A stretch of DNA of 64,000 nucleotides, from NCBI RefSeq assembly GCF_001261735.1, contig NZ_CVRP01000004.1:1-64000 (forward strand), in the 5' to 3' direction. Numbering within the stretch: position 1 is the stretch's first letter; each line of letters opens with the position of its first letter. The position numbers were made by a program, and so were the translations under genes. Positions 1-8,678 of this stretch are shown here, in pieces. The notes beneath the pieces are model-generated. The model was not told where the DNA came from. It saw only the letters and a program-made list of their open reading frames with translations, and made no database searches. The DNA comes from Dysgonomonas sp. BGC7 (GTDB lineage Bacteria; Bacteroidota; Bacteroidia; Bacteroidales; Dysgonomonadaceae).

Positions 1-29
1 TTGCCTTTAAAATCTTTATAAGAATCCAT
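1..29 (-). CDS. possible 5' end of a gene leaving the window
   Basis: An ATG at 29 on the minus strand opens a frame (MDSYKDFKG) that stays open to the window edge. A TACCTTTG box at 185-192 on the same strand could be its promoter. Only nine codons are visible, so neither the gene nor its function can be confirmed. Confidence 0.3.
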
Positions 30-184
30 AGTTATTATTTATAAAATTTCACCGCAGATAAAGGATGAATTATGCAATAGAGGAAGGCAATACCGTACTC
101 TGTTGCCAATATAGACACAATCTCTATGTTGACTTAATAATAACATCCTGTTATTTCCGGTATTATTGATTAATTAAGGGATTA

Positions 185-192
185 CAAAGGTA
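185..192 (-). promoter_or_regulatory. candidate -7 box for the leftward gene
   Basis: The minus strand reads TACCTTTG, which matches the Bacteroidota -7 consensus TAnnTTTG. No clear TTTG -33 element lies 19-21 nt upstream. If used, it would give a 5' leader of about 150 nt before the ATG at 29. Confidence 0.35.
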
Positions 193-228
193 CAACACAA
201 ACTCTTTATATACAAGAAAAATAAGTTT

Positions 229-246
229 TGTTATAGAGTGTTATCA
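229..246 (+). promoter_or_regulatory. candidate response-regulator site (direct repeat)
   Basis: TGTTATAGAGTGTTATCA contains two TGTTA half-sites 11 nt apart, the geometry used by OmpR-family regulators. It sits just upstream of the -33 position of the two-component promoter. A 16/18 match lies at 6072-6089 upstream of the outer-membrane protein gene. Autoregulation is inference. Confidence 0.45.
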
Positions 247-249
247 CTA

Positions 250-280
250 TTTCATTTAAGGTTTCGATTCCTTATTTTTG
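250..280 (+). promoter_or_regulatory. promoter of the two-component operon
   Basis: A TATTTTTG -7 box lies at 273-280, with a degenerate TTTC -33 element at 250-253 separated by 19 nt. The predicted transcript starts near 287, giving a leader of about 24 nt before the ATG at 311. The weak -33 element would fit dependence on an activator bound at 229-246. Confidence 0.5.
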
Positions 281-310
281 CTGTTATAATAAAACGAAAA
301 TACTCCGGAT

Positions 311-1705
311 ATGAAATTTCGCTTTAAGCTTATATCAGGCACAATACTCAGTCTGCTTATACTTGTATGTATATATCAGATCTATTGGCTTGTCAATTTT
401 CATAACGAACAATATCAGAAGATGGATATCGCTGTGAAGAATGCGATAAGCAATGCAGATTTTAAAGAAATAGCTATGCGAATCATTGACATTCACAGAC
501 TACTAGACTTAGATAGTATTCCAAGACAAAACACAAATGGAATAATGAGTGTTCAGGAATTCATAATGCCCGATGTTGTAGTCAGAATAGAAAGTACCAA
601 GGATGATGGTACTAAAATATGGAACGATGCAAATTCGATGAAAGTTTCAGTACAGCAGGGTTTTCACAGAACCATAGACTCGCTAAAACCAATCAATTTT
701 CAACGATTCGACAGTTTGCTTCACAGCGAGCTGTCTTTATCAGACATCTATATTCCATATTTTTTAGAACATGTTGATATAGTTACAGATTCAGTACTTA
801 TGAGACTTCCCAAGAATCTGGGTAAGATAGATAAAGATAAATACCAGTTATATAGCTTTCCTTTTGCAGAAGACAAGTCAAAAGAATATCACATATACAT
901 AGAATCACCTAGATGGTACATTCTGAAAGAGATGTGGGGGCTTGTTACAGTCTCCGGCTTAATGATCATACTTCTAATAATATCTTACATATATCTATTG
1001 AAGACAATACTGAGACAGAAGAATATAGATGAAATAAAAAGCGACTTCATCAGCAATATGACTCATGAATTAAAAACGCCTATATCTGTTACTTATGCAG
1101 CAGTAGATGCTTTACAAAACTTTGGGCTTGCAGATAACCCCGATACAAGAAATAAGTATCTGGATATATCCAAAGAACAACTCATGTATCTCAACAGCTT
1201 GGTAGAACAAATACTCACAATGTCTGTAGAGGAAAGGAAGAATTTGAAACTATCTTTGACCAACATCCGTTTGTCTGATATATTTGAAGAGCAAAAGAGC
1301 AAATTCCTGCTGACACCATCCAAGCCTACAATATTTGACATAAGTATAGAACCAGACAATCTTAGCATAGAGGGAGACAACCTACACTTCTCCAATGTAA
1401 TAAGTAATCTAATAGAGAACGCTATAAAATATTCAGACGACAGTGTCGTTGTCAAAATTTCGGCATACAAATCAGGAAATTATACATATGTAAGTATTGC
1501 CGACAACGGAATAGGTATTCCCAAAGGAGCATTAGACAAGGTTTTCGATAAGTTTTACAGAGTCTCCACAGGAAATATTCACAATGTAAAAGGATATGGT
1601 CTTGGTCTGTCGTATGTAAAAACTATAGTAGAAAAACATGGATGGAACATAGAGGTAGAAAGTACAGAAGGAGAAGGCACCTGCTTTAAAATACGAATTG
1701 CATGA
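311..1705 (+). CDS. sensor histidine kinase, RprX-like
   Basis: This is the membrane sensor of a two-component system. The N-terminus has one transmembrane helix (about residues 8-28), a periplasmic sensor region to about residue 205 and a second helix (about 208-230). The cytoplasmic part lacks an obvious HAMP domain. A HisKA segment carries His252 in the context SNMTHELKTP, followed by N (ENAIKYS), G1 (DNGIGIP) and G2 (GYGLGLSYV) boxes of the ATPase domain. It overlaps the response regulator by 4 nt, so the two are co-translated. The architecture resembles Bacteroides RprX, but I cannot say it is the orthologue, and the signal is unknown. Confidence 0.9.
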   Translation: MKFRFKLISGTILSLLILVCIYQIYWLVNFHNEQYQKMDIAVKNAISNADFKEIAMRIIDIHRLLDLDSIPRQNTNGIMSVQEFIMPDVVVRIESTKDDGTKIWNDANSMKVSVQQGFHRTIDSLKPINFQRFDSLLHSELSLSDIYIPYFLEHVDIVTDSVLMRLPKNLGKIDKDKYQLYSFPFAEDKSKEYHIYIESPRWYILKEMWGLVTVSGLMIILLIISYIYLLKTILRQKNIDEIKSDFISNMTHELKTPISVTYAAVDALQNFGLADNPDTRNKYLDISKEQLMYLNSLVEQILTMSVEERKNLKLSLTNIRLSDIFEEQKSKFLLTPSKPTIFDISIEPDNLSIEGDNLHFSNVISNLIENAIKYSDDSVVVKISAYKSGNYTYVSIADNGIGIPKGALDKVFDKFYRVSTGNIHNVKGYGLGLSYVKTIVEKHGWNIEVESTEGEGTCFKIRIA

Positions 1706-2379
1706 AGATAGAAGTATTACTTGTAGAAGACGAGCCAGCATTAGCTATGATAGTAAAAGATGCACTCGAAAAGAGAGAATTCCATGTAACCTGTGCCGTT
1801 AATGGCAACGAAGGCTTAGAGTTATTCCATAAGAAGAAGCCCGACATAGTAGTGGCCGATATAATGATGCCAAAACTAGATGGCTTCTCTATGGCTCAAC
1901 TCATTCGCCAAAGCGATAAACAAACTCCTATCCTATTCTTAAGTGCAAAATCGAAAACAGAGGATGTAGTACAAGGCTTTGAGATAGGTGGCAATGACTA
2001 TCTGAAGAAGCCATTTGGTATGGAAGAGCTGATTATACGCATCAAATCTTTATTGAACAGAGTTCAATCGGAAGTCGCCCTAAACAAAGTATATCAAATA
2101 GGAAGTTACTCGTTCGACTCCCTACAGCAACAACTTACCCACCCATCAAAAACAGAGACTCTTTCACACCGAGAAGCTGTCATATTGGAACGATTGTGCG
2201 CCAATCAGAACAATATTGTTGAGAACAAAGCCATCCTCTTGGAACTATGGGGTGATGACAGTTTTTTTAATACACGAAGTCTGCATGTATTCATCGTTAA
2301 ACTCCGTAAAAAGCTATCAGAGGATCAGCGCATTCAAATTATAAACATAAGAGGAATAGGATACAAAATGATATTCTAA
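1702..2379 (+). CDS. OmpR-family response regulator, RprY-like
   Basis: This is the partner of the preceding kinase. The receiver domain has acidic residues Glu9, Asp10 and the phosphoacceptor Asp53 (VVADIMMP), with the conserved Lys in KKPFG. A C-terminal winged-helix DNA-binding domain (about residues 128-225) ends in the typical IRGIGYKM. Its ATG overlaps the kinase stop codon. It ends tail to tail with the permease gene, overlapping by 4 nt. Candidate target sites are the direct repeats at 229-246 and 6072-6089. It belongs to the subfamily of Bacteroides/Porphyromonas RprY but may be a paralogue. Confidence 0.92.
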   Translation: MKIEVLLVEDEPALAMIVKDALEKREFHVTCAVNGNEGLELFHKKKPDIVVADIMMPKLDGFSMAQLIRQSDKQTPILFLSAKSKTEDVVQGFEIGGNDYLKKPFGMEELIIRIKSLLNRVQSEVALNKVYQIGSYSFDSLQQQLTHPSKTETLSHREAVILERLCANQNNIVENKAILLELWGDDSFFNTRSLHVFIVKLRKKLSEDQRIQIINIRGIGYKMIF

Positions 2380-3296
2380 GACCTCTGCTTTCGCAATCCA
2401 AAATGAAAGCCTTTTTCTGCCACATACACCCCAAATAGTATAAATACAGAACCAAGTAGAGCAACTATCGTTATCTGTTCATCTATTATAATCGCCGAAG
2501 TGAGCAAAGTCACCAAAGGAACAAAATAGATATAATTAGAGGTTTGCACCACACCTAGTTCTTTCACCGCACTATTCCACATAACAAAACAGAGCAACGA
2601 TGCAATCAATCCTAAAAAGAGGATATTAACCAATATCACTGGTTGAGTCAACAAAGACGGAGTAATTGTAACCGATGGGCTTAGAAAGATGAATGGCAGT
2701 AAAGTGACAATTCCGTAAAAGAACACTTTTCGTGTAATAAACAGAATGGAGTAACTCCCATTGAGCTGGCGAAGAATGATACCATAGAAAGCCCACGAAA
2801 GAGCAGAAAGAATAGTAAGAATATCGCCTAAAGGACTTATCTGAAGAATAAAACTCCCATTGAAAACAACCAAAGCCACACCTAACAAAGCCATAAACGA
2901 ACCTAATATCAGATGCGATTTCAACTTCTCTTTCCTGTATATTAAGAAAGACAAAAATGCCGTAAATATAGGAGAGGTGCATATTATCAGAGACACATTA
3001 GAGGCCAGAGTTATCTCTAAAGCTGTATTCTCGAAGATAAAATATAGTGAACCTCCACAAAGTCCGGCAGCGACAAACATCAGTTCGTCTTTAATCGATT
3101 TCGACAGTAGCTTTCTTCGTCCCAACAACCAAATACCTGCATAAGCAAGAGTAAACCGATAAAGCAAGATTTCGGCAGGCGAAAGCCCTTTTTGGATAAG
3201 AACTTTAGTAGAAACGAAGGTAGTACCCCACACAGCAACTGTAACTATCGCTATTATATGATACCAATATTTTGGAAAGGTCTTTTCTGTAAACAT
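2376..3296 (-). CDS. DMT-superfamily (EamA) permease
   Basis: About ten hydrophobic helices in two EamA repeats identify an inner-membrane drug/metabolite-type exporter of 306 residues. The first repeat opens with VWGTTFVSTKVLIQKG and the second is around residues 145-290 (SALSWAFYGI). The frame stays open to 3377, but the ATG at 3296 (MFTEKTF) is the better start. A TATATTTG -7 box lies only 17-24 nt upstream of it, and the extra codons fall inside the terminator of the neighbouring gene. The substrate cannot be told from sequence. Confidence 0.85.
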   Translation of the reverse strand: MFTEKTFPKYWYHIIAIVTVAVWGTTFVSTKVLIQKGLSPAEILLYRFTLAYAGIWLLGRRKLLSKSIKDELMFVAAGLCGGSLYFIFENTALEITLASNVSLIICTSPIFTAFLSFLIYRKEKLKSHLILGSFMALLGVALVVFNGSFILQISPLGDILTILSALSWAFYGIILRQLNGSYSILFITRKVFFYGIVTLLPFIFLSPSVTITPSLLTQPVILVNILFLGLIASLLCFVMWNSAVKELGVVQTSNYIYFVPLVTLLTSAIIIDEQITIVALLGSVFILFGVYVAEKGFHFGLRKQRS

Positions 3297-3312
3297 TTTT
3301 ATAAAGAAAATA

Positions 3313-3320
3313 CAAATATA
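3313..3320 (-). promoter_or_regulatory. -7 box of the DMT permease gene
   Basis: The minus strand reads TATATTTG. Transcription would start near 3306, leaving a leader of about 10 nt before the ATG at 3296. This decides the start of the permease gene. No clear -33 element is present. Confidence 0.5.
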
Positions 3321-3339
3321 GTCCTTTTCCAATAAAGAA

Positions 3340-3371
3340 CAGCACGCCAAAGACTCCTCTTCGGAGTGCTG
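3340..3371 (-). terminator. rho-independent terminator of the outer-membrane protein gene
   Basis: On the minus strand the RNA folds into a stem of 6 plus 7 base pairs (one G-U) broken by one mismatch, with a GGAG loop, followed by TTCTTTATT. It lies 34 nt after the stop of the gene at 3405-5765. Confidence 0.75.
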
Positions 3372-3404
3372 AACCAAAATAATATTTGTATAAAGAAAAG
3401 TAGT

Positions 3405-5765
3405 TTATCTTCCAAATCTGGAGGTATCGACGCTCTCCGTCTTAGGCTTCTTATAATTACCGAAACGGTAAGTAAATGCCAGTTTACACAATGGAGCATC
3501 AGGCTTTATGTACATAGTACTATACTGATCCATATAATTGATTGTTGTTGTCTGCTTTCCACTCTTAAATACATCTTCTATCTTAAATACAAGCTCTGCC
3601 TTATTATCCATAAACGTCCATTTTGCACCGCCATTCACATTCCACATTCTACCAATATCATATATACCCTGTATAGCCCCATACATATAAAAACCTGACA
3701 ATTCCAATTTAATATTAGGTTTAGATGAAATATTGAAAGTATTATTCATTTGCACGACAAAGGAATTCATGCTACGCTGATAAGGAGTATCGTAAAAGTT
3801 ATCATCTTTCTGTTCTTGCCGCAAAAAAGTTAATGTACCCTTTGTATCCCATACCTTCTCCACCTTGAAAGGTATAATAAAAAACACGCCGTATTGTTTA
3901 CTATAATCAAGATTGACCATTTGAAACATATTTTCAAGTTTTTCTTGCGACTGATAAGGCAACTGAATATAATGATCGGGAATGTACTTATAAAATATCC
4001 CACTCACATATTTCTGATTGGCAATAAATAGCAGCTGAGTTTCATATTCTCTCGAAAACTTCAATTCAGGATTGCCCTTAACTGATGAATATATATTTAT
4101 TTTCGACACATCACCACTCAAAGCCCAATAAGGGGGATAATTTATATCTGACGAGAAAGAAAATTGGACAATTCTTTTAGGGTTGCAAGTATAAGTGACA
4201 TTAGCATTTACAAATGGTTCAAAATCGTTCCAAAGAGTCCTCTTTTCGCCCATCTTATCCACCAATGCTTTGTAGTAATTAGCAGATACAGAAAGTTGAG
4301 TAGACAGTTTTTCACCAAACGATTTAGAGACTCCGACAAACAACGAAGCTGAATATTCCTTTTGTCTGGTATCACTTATTGAGTCGATGGTAAAACTATC
4401 CGGATTTTTATAATAGTCGTACTTATTGTCATTCTTTGACATCGAAAAATTAGCGCCATAATTAATCTTCCATGCTTCTTTCAGTGTAACAGAATGATTG
4501 GCAAAGAGAATTATTTTGTTTATTTTCTGTTCCGTTTCGGCTTTGAAAGACGACTGTAAGGTATTATCGGACAAATAATCATAATACTTATCTGTCGAAG
4601 GATCCCGATAATATGTATAGTCCAATCCAAAGAGGAAGTCTTTATGAGAATTATATTCCAGCTTTATATTATGCAAATAATCATTTGCTTTTTTATCGCT
4701 CTGCGATCTTATATCTACATAAGGATCAGCATCTTTCAAAAAGATAGTATAAGAAACAGGGTTATTTTTCGAATCCTCTAAATCATTTGTATAAACGGCA
4801 CTTATTTTATCCTTATTTTTCAAAGAATATCCTAAACCGAACCGAACATTTATCTTTTTATTCTCTATAGTCGATCTGTTTTTTTGAGATATATCATATT
4901 TATGACCAGCAAACTTATGTATAGCAAACATATCGTTGCTCCACAGGTTTCTGGATTTATACACTCCAACGGTTAAGTCACTACTAAAAGCTGATTTTGC
5001 ATAAAGTAAATTTCCTCGGGCACTATAACCTTCATAGAAAGCCTGTCTGTACTCTAATGTACCCTCGCCTTGCAGCGCTGACAAACCGATTATTTGCTCA
5101 TTGAAGATTACATTTATAGCTGCACCCCTTACATTATATTGAGGAGGAGCACTATACATCACCTCTATATTTGCTACTCGCGAAGGAGGTGTAGATTTCA
5201 GTAAATTAATAAGCTGTTCCGTACTCAGACTTGTTTTTTGTCCATTAATAAGAATTGTAAACTTTGAAGCTCCTACCAACTGAATATTATCACCCATCCC
5301 CATTATCCCCGGCACATTATGTAAAGCTTCGAAAGCGTTAGACACGGCTTTGTCTTTTATCAACAGAGGTGCATCGTAGATTAGTTTTCCTTCTTTTGCC
5401 TTAACAATCGGTCTTTCGCCCTTTATAACAATTTCGTTCAGGCTCTTATCCAAAGACCTTAAGATGAAAGGTGGCAGTTCCAAATTAGTATTATCAATTG
5501 CTACAGTATGGCTCTCTGTTTCATATACCATATGCCGTATAGTCAATATATAATTTCCTGTCGATAAGTTGGAAAACAGGATACTCCCCCCATCTCCCGA
5601 AATTACGGTTTTCATAGACAAACTATCCTGTACGCTTCTAAGAATACAAGTGGCGGCCGCAACAGGCTGATTAGATTCATCCATAATAATACCGGACAAA
5701 GAATAGCTTTGTGAATAAACAAAAGATGAAATAAAAATAAAAAATACCAATAATTTTGCTTTCAT
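3405..5765 (-). CDS. TonB-dependent-receptor-like outer-membrane beta-barrel protein
   Basis: The protein has a signal peptide (about residues 1-18, cut after VYSQ). A carboxypeptidase-regulatory-like Ig domain follows (about 20-105), then a plug-like segment with LEALHNVPGI-type sequence and an INVIFNE stretch (about 115-225), then a long beta-barrel ending in TYRFGNYKK. This matches the Bacteroidota outer-membrane beta-barrel family 3, which lacks a SusD partner. No SusD gene is next to it. The substrate is unknown. Its 530-nt upstream region holds a possible response-regulator site (6072-6089) and a hairpin-forming element shared with aroB (5842-5940). It has its own terminator, so it is probably monocistronic. 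Confidence 0.88.
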   Translation of the reverse strand: MKAKLLVFFIFISSFVYSQSYSLSGIIMDESNQPVAAATCILRSVQDSLSMKTVISGDGGSILFSNLSTGNYILTIRHMVYETESHTVAIDNTNLELPPFILRSLDKSLNEIVIKGERPIVKAKEGKLIYDAPLLIKDKAVSNAFEALHNVPGIMGMGDNIQLVGASKFTILINGQKTSLSTEQLINLLKSTPPSRVANIEVMYSAPPQYNVRGAAINVIFNEQIIGLSALQGEGTLEYRQAFYEGYSARGNLLYAKSAFSSDLTVGVYKSRNLWSNDMFAIHKFAGHKYDISQKNRSTIENKKINVRFGLGYSLKNKDKISAVYTNDLEDSKNNPVSYTIFLKDADPYVDIRSQSDKKANDYLHNIKLEYNSHKDFLFGLDYTYYRDPSTDKYYDYLSDNTLQSSFKAETEQKINKIILFANHSVTLKEAWKINYGANFSMSKNDNKYDYYKNPDSFTIDSISDTRQKEYSASLFVGVSKSFGEKLSTQLSVSANYYKALVDKMGEKRTLWNDFEPFVNANVTYTCNPKRIVQFSFSSDINYPPYWALSGDVSKINIYSSVKGNPELKFSREYETQLLFIANQKYVSGIFYKYIPDHYIQLPYQSQEKLENMFQMVNLDYSKQYGVFFIIPFKVEKVWDTKGTLTFLRQEQKDDNFYDTPYQRSMNSFVVQMNNTFNISSKPNIKLELSGFYMYGAIQGIYDIGRMWNVNGGAKWTFMDNKAELVFKIEDVFKSGKQTTTINYMDQYSTMYIKPDAPLCKLAFTYRFGNYKKPKTESVDTSRFGR

Positions 5766-5841
5766 AGTTGCTCTTAAATTATTTATGCAAACCGAAGACT
5801 TAGTCTCTAAGAAAGATTCTCTTTGTGTGTCTCGAAGTGGA

Positions 5842-5940
5842 GTAACTTTAACTAAAAAGTAACGAAAGTTACACTTCTCAATCGTTTTTTACTTGTTACT
5901 TTTAACACTATTTCTTAAAAGAGATTTTCTTTATAGATAA
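5842..5940 (-). repeat. conserved hairpin-forming upstream element, copy 1
   Basis: A core of about 20 nt reading (minus strand) ACTTTCGTTACTTTTTAGTT recurs exactly upstream of aroB. In both copies an arm 40-50 nt away can pair with the GTTACTTTT part, and both end near TATAGATAA on the plus strand. This copy also has a GTAACTTT/AAAGTTAC inverted repeat at 5842-5849 and 5865-5872. It lies 77-175 nt upstream of the outer-membrane protein ATG. It could be a protein-binding site, a structured leader or a small repeat. Confidence 0.5.
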
Positions 5941-6021
5941 AGTCTAGAAAATAGCATAGCTGACTCTCATGTCTTGCATAAAACAGAATTTAGATAGTTG
6001 ATTTGCATTATTTTTCAAAAG

Positions 6022-6029
6022 CAAAACTA
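6022..6029 (-). promoter_or_regulatory. candidate -7 box of the outer-membrane protein gene
   Basis: The minus strand reads TAGTTTTG, matching TAnnTTTG. Use of this box would give a long leader of about 250 nt that contains the repeat element at 5842-5940. A promoter closer to the gene cannot be excluded. Confidence 0.35.
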
Positions 6030-6071
6030 AGGATAATACAAGAACAAGTATGTTTTCGTTCTGCTATTTAG

Positions 6072-6089
6072 TGTTACCGAGTGTTATCA
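6072..6089. promoter_or_regulatory. candidate response-regulator site, second copy
   Basis: TGTTACCGAGTGTTATCA matches the site at 229-246 in 16 of 18 positions and keeps both TGTTA half-sites at 11-nt spacing. It lies between the divergent outer-membrane protein and topA genes, about 45 nt upstream of the candidate -7 box of the former. Confidence 0.4.
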
Positions 6090-6212
6090 AAAGAAAAATT
6101 CAAAACTATAGAAACAGCCATTTCTGGGGTTTTTAGTTAAAATACACATTAATATATATATAAACAAATAGGTTATAAAAGTTTTTATTCTGATTTTTCA
6201 AAACAAAATGAC

Positions 6213-6220
6213 TACTTTTG
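6213..6220 (+). promoter_or_regulatory. -7 box of the topA operon
   Basis: TACTTTTG matches the Bacteroidota -7 element exactly and lies 76 nt before the topA ATG. No good TTTG was found 19-21 nt upstream. The rest of the 530-nt gap (5766-6295) holds the elements listed separately and no other gene that I can see. Confidence 0.6.
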
Positions 6221-6270
6221 CGGTTCAATAAAAAACTTTTATCCGTACCGATTATAAGAAATTAGTACAG

Positions 6271-6303
6271 ATGCTTAAAGATAAGCCTTACATATATGCA
6301 TAA
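6271..6303 (+). CDS. possible upstream ORF overlapping the topA start
   Basis: An ATG at 6271 opens a ten-codon frame (MLKDKPYIYA) whose stop at 6301-6303 lies just after the topA ATG at 6296 in another frame. Such an overlap could couple translation. It may equally be chance, since short frames are common in this sequence. Confidence 0.2.
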   Translation: MLKDKPYIYA

Positions 6304-8638
6304 AAATTTAGTCATAGTCGAGTCTCCGGCAAAAGCCAAAACAATAGAAAAGTTTCTTGGAAAAGATTTCAAGGTAATGTCCAGCTATGGACATATCAGA
6401 GATCTGAAGAAAAAGGATTTGGGAATAGATCTGGAGAATGACTATACACCGATATACGAAATACCGAGCGACAAAAAAAAGGTTGTAGACGAGCTTAAGA
6501 AAGCAGCTAAAGAAGCAGATATAGTTTGGTTGGCTTCCGATGAAGACCGTGAGGGAGAAGCCATATCGTGGCATTTGTATAAGACCTTAAAGTTGGACGA
6601 AAAAAAGACGAGAAGAATTGCATTTCATGAAATCACAAAAGACGCAATACTTCATGCAATAGAGAATCCTCGTAAAATAGACGTGAACCTCGTAGATGCG
6701 CAACAGGCAAGAAGAGTGCTCGATCGTATTGTCGGATTTGAGCTATCGCCCGTATTGTGGCGTAAAGTAAAACCGGCACTATCGGCAGGACGTGTACAGT
6801 CTGTAGCCGTAAGGCTCATTGTAGAGCGCGAACGCGAAATACAAGCATTCCAGACAGAAGCATCCTATAGAATTACGGCTATTTTCTCAAAAAAAGAGAA
6901 TGGAAATGTTTCTGAAATAAAAACAGAGCTCAACAAAAGGCTAAAAAGTAAGCAGGAAGCCCTTGATTTTCTCGAGAAATTGAAAGAAGCCAATTTCACT
7001 GTCGAAGATGTGGAAACAAAGCCAATGAAAAAATCACCGGCTGCACCGTTCACCACTTCTACCCTTCAGCAAGAGGCGTCACGCAAATTAGGTTTTCCCG
7101 TATCATTAACGATGATGGTAGCCCAAAAGCTATACGAATCAGGAAAAATCACATACATGCGTACCGACTCCGTAAATCTGTCCGGCTTAGCTATAAACAC
7201 AACTAAAAGTGAGATAGAAACTATATACGGAAAACAATATTCGAAAGTACGTCAGTTCTCTACTAAGAGCAAAGGAGCACAAGAGGCGCATGAGGCCATC
7301 CGCCCTACTTATATGTCTGAGCATACTGTATCGGGAACCGCACAAGAGAAAAAGCTGTACGACCTTATATGGAAAAGGACTATTGCTTCGCAAATGGCTG
7401 ATGCTGAATTAGAAAAAACTACCATTACAATAGGCATATCCAATAATACAAATCTCAAATTCTCTGCAGTAGGAGAAGTTATTAAGTTTGACGGATTCTT
7501 ACATGTTTATCTGGAAGGAACGGACGAGGAAAACATAGACAGTGAGACAAGCCTGTTGCCTGCCGTTAAGATAAAAGAGGCAATGGATATGCAGGAAGTG
7601 ACTGCTATGGAACGGTTTACTCAACGCCCGAGCCGCTACAGTGAGGCTGCTTTGGTTCGAAAACTGGAAGAATTGGGGATAGGCCGTCCCTCAACCTATG
7701 CACCGACCATCTCTACTATCCAGAATCGTGAATATGTAGAAAAATCGAATATTGAAGGTACCGAGCGCAAATACAATGTCCTTATCCTGAAAAAAGATAA
7801 AATCTCAGACACCGAAAAAACAGAAATAACAGGTACTGACAAAGGAAAATTGATCCCTACCGATACAGGTATGGTAGTAAACGATTTTCTTACAGAATAC
7901 TTTCCGGGAATACTCGATTATAACTTTACAGCAAATGTAGAAAAAGAATTTGACCAGGTTGCCGAAGGTGAAGAAAACTGGACAAAGCTCATTGATAAAT
8001 TTTACAAAGTATTCCATCCCGTTGTAGAGTCGGCAACGAATATGCAAACCGATCACAAGATAGGGGAACGCATCTTGGGAGTAGATCCTAAATCAGGACG
8101 ACAGGTTTCTGTTAAAATCGGACGATTCGGTCCAATGGTGCAAATAGGCACACAGGAAGAAGAAGAAAAGCCTAAATTTTCGGGACTTCAGAAAACACAG
8201 TCCATAGCTACTATCACACTCGAAGAGGCGTTGAAGTTATTCGAACTACCCCGTTCGATAGGCGAATATGAAGATAAGGATGTGAGTGTGGGTACAGGTC
8301 GATTTGGCCCTTACATCAAGCACGACGGAAAGTTCATATCTCTACCTAAAGGATACGATCCTTATGAAGTAAGTATTGAAGATGCAGTTCCTTTGATAGA
8401 AGACAAACGAAAAAAGGATGCGGAAAAAGTCATCAAAATATTTTCAGAAGATACAGACTTGCAAATACTGAATGGGAGATATGGTCCATATATAGCCTAT
8501 AAAAAAAGTAATTATAAAATACCGAAAGGTACAGCTCCGGAAAGTTTGGATCATGAGGCTGCTATGCAAATAGTAACAGAAACCGATACCAAAGCCGGAA
8601 GCAAAACTAAAACCAAAGCAAAAGGTAAAAAGAAATAG
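6296..8638 (+). CDS. topA: DNA topoisomerase I
   Basis: Type IA topoisomerase relaxing negative supercoils by cutting one strand. The TOPRIM domain opens with VIVESPAKAKTIEKFLG and carries the acidic DEDREGE motif near residue 80. The catalytic tyrosine lies in ITYMRTDSVNLS (about residue 285). The C-terminal part has three short repeats of the GRFGPM/GRFGPYI/GRYGPYI type (about 610-750) instead of cysteine zinc ribbons, then a Lys-rich tail. The 780-residue length is normal for Bacteroidota. It heads a plus-strand run of six genes. Confidence 0.97.
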   Translation: MHKNLVIVESPAKAKTIEKFLGKDFKVMSSYGHIRDLKKKDLGIDLENDYTPIYEIPSDKKKVVDELKKAAKEADIVWLASDEDREGEAISWHLYKTLKLDEKKTRRIAFHEITKDAILHAIENPRKIDVNLVDAQQARRVLDRIVGFELSPVLWRKVKPALSAGRVQSVAVRLIVEREREIQAFQTEASYRITAIFSKKENGNVSEIKTELNKRLKSKQEALDFLEKLKEANFTVEDVETKPMKKSPAAPFTTSTLQQEASRKLGFPVSLTMMVAQKLYESGKITYMRTDSVNLSGLAINTTKSEIETIYGKQYSKVRQFSTKSKGAQEAHEAIRPTYMSEHTVSGTAQEKKLYDLIWKRTIASQMADAELEKTTITIGISNNTNLKFSAVGEVIKFDGFLHVYLEGTDEENIDSETSLLPAVKIKEAMDMQEVTAMERFTQRPSRYSEAALVRKLEELGIGRPSTYAPTISTIQNREYVEKSNIEGTERKYNVLILKKDKISDTEKTEITGTDKGKLIPTDTGMVVNDFLTEYFPGILDYNFTANVEKEFDQVAEGEENWTKLIDKFYKVFHPVVESATNMQTDHKIGERILGVDPKSGRQVSVKIGRFGPMVQIGTQEEEEKPKFSGLQKTQSIATITLEEALKLFELPRSIGEYEDKDVSVGTGRFGPYIKHDGKFISLPKGYDPYEVSIEDAVPLIEDKRKKDAEKVIKIFSEDTDLQILNGRYGPYIAYKKSNYKIPKGTAPESLDHEAAMQIVTETDTKAGSKTKTKAKGKKK

Positions 8639-8678
8639 AAACACCTCCTCTGCAAAACTTTTATAAATACATTACGAT

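Noticed and set aside
3297-3377. 27-codon N-terminal extension of the DMT permease
   Set aside because: The promoter box at 3313-3320 and the neighbour's terminator at 3340-3371 fall inside it, and it lacks membrane or family character.
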